Position numbers and translations under genes: made by a program | Origin: Cichorium intybus | Taxonomy: Eukaryota; Streptophyta; Magnoliopsida; Asterales; Asteraceae | NCBI GenBank assembly: GCA_023525715.1 | Contig: CM042013.1 | Location: 78,059,494 to 78,123,493, forward strand | Length of the DNA: 64,000 nt | Reading direction: 5' to 3' | Notes under the pieces: generated by a model | Databases searched by the model: none | The model's input: only the letters and a program-made list of their open reading frames with translations | What the model was told of the DNA's origin: nothing | Shown: positions 59,729 through 64,000 of the stretch, piece by piece | Layout of the letters: every line of letters starts with the position of its first letter | Numbering within the stretch: the stretch's first letter is position 1

Positions 59729-60645
59729 GGCTGTGTTTGATAGCCACTTAACACCTCTTAATCTAAATGGTTAAGAGCTCTCAACCGTTCAGACTGTTTG
59801 ATACCCTCTTATTTTTTGCCACTTATTTAAAAATACCCTTTTAATGGGCCAGACATAACATCATCTCTGAATAAAAAAAATCCTCAATCCCGCTTTTGCC
59901 CTGGCATGTATACGGCTCCCTCCTCTCATTCTCCAAGGAACGCACCGTCTCCCTCATCTCAGCGTCTCTCATCTTCGACGCTACAGACCACCGGCGTCGT
60001 CTCCCTCATTTCCCCGTCTCTCATCTCCGACTTTGTAGATCACTGGTGTCGTCTCCATCATCTCTCCGTCTCTCATCTCCGCTGCTGCTTTGCCAATCTC
60101 GGTTTAGATGATGTGATTGTTTTTGGTGATCTGTGAAAGAAACCGAGGGACAGGTCGACGAGGTTGCAGCGATTGCTGCTGTTGCCGGCTACTGATTCCG
60201 ATCAAAAAGGTGAAGAGGCAAAACGAGTGAAAGGGGTGAATGAAATCCATGGGCAACAGGCAAGGACTGTGGCCGGAAGAAGAACATGAGAGACGAAGAT
60301 GTAGAGAGATATCGACGACGGAAGGTAGAGAAGTCAAGGCAGGGGTAAAATTTTGTTGCTTTGTTGCTAAATTTTGTAATTACTGTCGCCGACATTATTG
60401 ATGAATTTTGTTGCTTCGTTGCTGAATTTTGTAATTGCTTTGTTGCTGATTGTTATTGAAGAAAATTGTGTTCAATTTTGATGTTATTGAAGAAAATAGT
60501 TCATAAGGGTAAAATTGTCATATTTATCATTTAGCACAATAATTAAGAGGTTCCAACCAAACACATGTTATAAATTCAGATCTTAAAAATCTAGACCCTC
60601 TTAAACATTCAGATCTTAAAATTTAAGATCCTGCCAAACAGAGCC
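59729..60645. mobile_element. Inverted-repeat element of about 917 bp with a GC-rich core
   Basis: Ends GGCTGTGTTTGATAG and CCTGCCAAACAGAGCC are imperfect inverted repeats (GGCT[G/C]TGTTTG). Ends of this type are seen in PIF/Harbinger-like and some hAT-like plant MITEs. The flanks GAA and TAA are not an exact TSD. The core 59900-60340 is richer in G+C, with repeated GTCTC(C)CTCATCTC units; 60340-60480 has TTTTGTTGCT repeats. The core looks like gene UTR or coding sequence, so captured host DNA is possible. Confidence 0.6.
59945..60080 (+). repeat. Short GC-rich repeats, TCTCATCTCCG-type
   Basis: CGTCTC(C/T)(C/A)TCAT(C/T)TC and GTCTCTCATCT(C/T)CG recur three to four times at about 55-60 bp intervals. 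Overlapping short ORFs differ by frame and show no domain. Confidence 0.6.
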
Positions 60646-62122
60646 TAAAACATGACACATACGCTTAAACATCTGATTCCTAAGGTATTGATGCATTAAG
60701 GACTTAATAAAGCACTTTTATGTATTTTCCAATTAAGTTCTTTTAGACCCCATTCCAGTGTTTTAATCATAACTCTCAAACTAAATCTCCAATTGACATG
60801 TTCTATACATTCTGGAAACTAGACTCGATTTCCAACAATTTCTATTTATATCGATTTTCCCTAATTCCGCTTCTATTTTACACAAAACACCCTGCAAAAT
60901 TAGGGATTGTTGCTGTTACAAACTTTTAGCATCATTTACAATTTTAAACATCATTTCTTAGCTTAATCCCTACATACATTTCTATTAAGTTCTTAATCAC
61001 TTGATTACATATTTGAAACATTAAGATACATATTAATACTTTTACCAATGATTAAAACATACACTTAAGGTTAGCAACTACAAAATTAATTGCTATAACC
61101 TCACATGAAATCATATACATAAGGGATTTAAATTCTATCTTTGTATCCTTGTAGTAGCTTGATAAACAATGGTTCCACAACACTAAATGCAAACCAATGG
61201 CTGTTTTTCAGATTCAAATTAAAACCAAAACACAGGGTGGTGTTGTGTTGGTCCCTTGTTAACGAAAACAAGGAATTCAAGCGGGAATCAAGAGAAGACA
61301 TATACCTAGCTTTTAAGAAGCAAGAAGCTACCACATTGCAGCCCTAATATCTCCAAAATAATGCTCCTAAATTGTTCTTCTTGCTGTCCTAACCTCCTGT
61401 GCCATTCCAATCCCGACACAGCAGTCATTACTCGCCAAAACTGAGTTCTCGAAAACCTATCCATATCAATCTCGTTGGCAATAAATCGTACTCCACATAC
61501 TTGGTTCTCGGCTTCAACAACACAATAAGGGGAGGGGAAGAAGATAACATCGCCTACCTTAAACCTACAAACAGAAACTATAGTCCCGAACAACTACGTT
61601 TCCTTCCCGGTCTTCATCCTTTCTCACGAGCTCTCTCGTTCTCGCGTCCCTCTCACTCTCTCGGTTGGGTAGAAACGCAAACAAGGATTAGGGCTTGAGC
61701 GTGATTAGCAACTAAGATTAACGAGAAGAGACTAAGGTTTGGGCATGGGCTTCAAGCTCAACGGCTAAAAGAAGATGACAAATTCCTGATTGCCATAACT
61801 CTCGGCAGTCGGCCCATAAGGGCTTTCCATACAAGGTTGAGGCTTTGTCAAGATTAGTCCCCAAACTTTCCCATATTGACCTAGAAAACCCCATGCAACA
61901 TAATGTTCACTTTTCAAGTTTGGTTAATGAAAATATCTACCCCCAACTTAAGTGTTAACATTAGGATAATGTTTATTTATTTATTATTGTTATCGTTATT
62001 ATTTATTTTTATAATCATTATTACTAAAATTATTTATATTCATTTATTAAAACATTTTTCGTAAGAAGGATCTAAATAACCAATTCATTAAATAATTACT
62101 AAATTGAAAATGGGGCACTACA

Positions 62123-62260
62123 ATGTTGCAACCTTACACCCTATATATGTTTGACCTTTCTCTGATGTACAAGCTTATTTTTTAAAACTTTGTAGTTGTT
62201 ATTTTGTGCCCGTTTAGCGTCTTGCTATGCGGGTTCGTTTCTTTTTTTAATCTATTTGCC
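62123..62260. other. Unassigned sequence between element G and (TA)n
   Basis: AT-rich, no feature recognised. Confidence 0.4.
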
Positions 62261-62263
62261 GGT

Positions 62264-62397
<134 letters not shown>

Positions 62398-62689
62398 TTG
62401 ACCTGACCAAAAGACCGATATATAAAAACGAGATTTCCCACTCTACACCTTTTCAAAACCGTTAGCTGCTCCATCAAATCGAAACTAATCCAATAACACA
62501 CATGCTCAATTTTTGAATATTAAGATTCAGATTAGGAGACAAACAAAAGCACCCTAAATTTACTACATATTATAAATATTCTCATGTGCCATTTTCCCAA
62601 ACACAAAACATCGTTGACCTAAAAATGAAGATAGATAGTAATGTCACAACTACCAACTTTTTCTCTCTTATAAAAGCTGTTGTAACAAC

Positions 62690-64000
62690 ACCCTCAACTA
62701 ACACATATAAGCCTTCCATAAAAAGAGTAAATTAGAAGGGAGATAATGGGTCTTCCTAGTACAATGCCTTTTCCAAATTGAAATCACAAGAAAGTCTGCC
62801 ATTAAGTGGCACTAAAGATTAAAATTAAACGAATCCAAGCACAGTCTAATCGTTCTATTCCATATCAACGTGTCAGACACCCTTTTTAAATCAATTTTTA
62901 AGGCCATAAGTTGTTTCTTCATTTTAAATCAATTTTTACCAACACCTTTGTACTAAGTAGTATTACACACCTATATAACTAATAAGCTGAAAATTCGTAA
63001 GTAATATTGGGTTCAAAACTTTGCCGAATTAATGTGATGAACGAACAATTTAGCAGATGGAATACCGCTAGTGACAAAAAGTTCAGTCACATAATCAAAG
63101 ATGGCATCGTTTATAATGATTCAATACCGTTTTAATAAACTAAATTGAAATTATCAGGACCAGGAGACTTTTTACTATCACTAGACCAAGCTGCATCTTT
63201 CACTTCTTGCATTGCAACACCGGATTCTATGGAAGCTTACTGAACCGAGGACGATGATTTAAACTGAGGTTTGCGGTTTGAAATCCGAACCCCTTTAAAA
63301 CAAAAGCACTTATCGTAAAATAAAATCTAAAAACACCTTTTTAACTCATATAGGCGCTGTAATCCAATCACATTCATGCTTAATCCTCCGTATAGAAAGT
63401 TATCGACGCTTTCAATTAAGAAAGTTATTAAAAAGTTTAGAGTTTTCAACTACTTCAATTCCCTCTTTTATCTCCATCCTTATGGAGTAATTGCACATTA
63501 TCAATATCACCAAGTTTTTTCTTTAGAATATTAAATCTTTCCATGGCTATTTGTTGCAAAGGCCATCATAAAATTCTTTCTCAATTTCCTTCAATCGTCT
63601 ATGAAGATCTATGTTCTCTCTATTTTTTTTTTTTTTTTTTTTTTTACTTTTATGCTCCCAATTTTGTACTTTTAAGTTTATAGTTTAAGTTTGTGATTGT
63701 TTTTAAAGTCAATGCATCGTTTCGTAGGTCTAGTTCCAAGTTATGTTGCCCTTTGATCTTCATGATTCTTCAAAACATTCCAATTTTATCCAAGAATCGA
63801 ACATCTTGAACAAAATATGAATAAAATCCAAGATCGCATTTTTCAACACAATCGGTCTATGATCCGACAACGCACACTCCAAGGCCATCGATGAGATATT
63901 CAGAAAAAAAAAATCAACTACTTCTTGAGATACAAGAAACATGTCCATTTTACTCAACTTATAGACGTTTTTATTCATTCTTGTGAAAGAATATACACCC
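62690..64000 (-). pseudogene. LINE-c: decayed L1 ORF2 with endonuclease and RT start
   Basis: The minus strand shows the end of an exo/endonuclease domain (63760-63978: KLSKMDMFLVSQ and ALSDHRPIVL, the SDHRPI motif that contains catalytic Asp and His), then coiled linker sequence (RRLKEIEKEFYD near 63590), then SPGPDNFN (about 63150-63170, family APGPDGF, RT start), and a degraded GDPLS-type block near 62740. Many stops. It extends past the window edge. A T-run of about 25 at 63621-63645 interrupts it on the plus strand. Same orientation as LINE-b and LINE-d. Confidence 0.78.

Larger units (their letters stand above)
58745..62122 (-). mobile_element. Element G: candidate 5' long LTR plus primer site of a degenerate LTR element
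   Basis: Read on the minus strand, the segment would start TGTAGTGCCCC at 62122 and run about 3.25 kb to a TGGTATCAGA primer-like site at 58856-58865. It has the low GC and LTR-like non-coding character of elements E and F, including a donor-like AG|GTATAT near 61308. The inner end lacks a canonical CA, no second LTR is in view, and the interior stops near 58745. It may be a partial LTR with some interior, or another repeat. It carries the inverted-repeat element at 59729-60645. Confidence 0.4.

Noticed and set aside
59729..60645. Target-site duplication for the 0.9 kb inverted-repeat element
   Set aside because: Flanks are GAA and TAA for 3 bp and do not match over 8 bp; superfamily cannot be set.

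Overview
The window is intergenic plant DNA made almost entirely of transposable elements; I find no intact host gene, rRNA or tRNA. It is AT-rich and carries plant Ty1/copia polyprotein remnants, a BED-finger hAT transposase, plant L1-type LINE fragments and primer binding sites that match plant initiator tRNA-Met. A eudicot is likely. An Asteraceae origin would be a guess and I do not claim it.

The core (1915-55985) is one nested locus that can be unpacked from exact target-site duplications (TSDs). A ~376 bp inverted-repeat MITE (1915-2093 and 55789-55985) was hit by Copia element A (2094-55783, minus strand, TSD GTATT, about 7.5 kb without its inserts). A was then invaded by four further LTR elements: F (2461-12047, plus strand, in A's 3' LTR), Copia B (13445-21186, TSD AAGGC, in A's RNase H), Copia C (21860-33758, TSD TATAG, in A's reverse transcriptase) and D, a defective Copia (37733-54687, TSD TTTTA, in A's leader). 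C carries a hAT transposon in its 3' LTR (22470-26254, 8-bp TSD CCTCTAGC). D carries LTR element E just inside its 3' LTR (38524-48076, TSD TCTAT). A, B, C and D are related Copia elements in the same orientation. The chain MITE < A < D < E is four levels deep.

A, B and C have recognisable Gag, protease, integrase, reverse transcriptase and RNase H, all broken by stops, frameshifts or lost catalytic residues. D keeps near-identical LTRs but an almost unrecognisable core, so it looks like a trans-mobilised derivative. E and F have ~2.9-3.3 kb LTRs, initiator-Met primer sites and 2.9-3.8 kb non-coding interiors (LARD-like). They share a 34-bp GGGCCC-centred palindrome after the primer site, a hairpin exactly 19 nt before the 3' LTR, and two splice-donor-like sites per LTR. 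The four Copia leaders share a different RNA architecture: one hairpin plus twin motifs 80-81 nt apart. These non-coding architectures are the most interesting content.

The flanks (1-1914 and 55986-64000) hold (TA)n arrays, a second copy of the MITE, four L1-type LINE fragments and a possible long LTR (58745-62122) that carries a ~0.9 kb inverted-repeat element.
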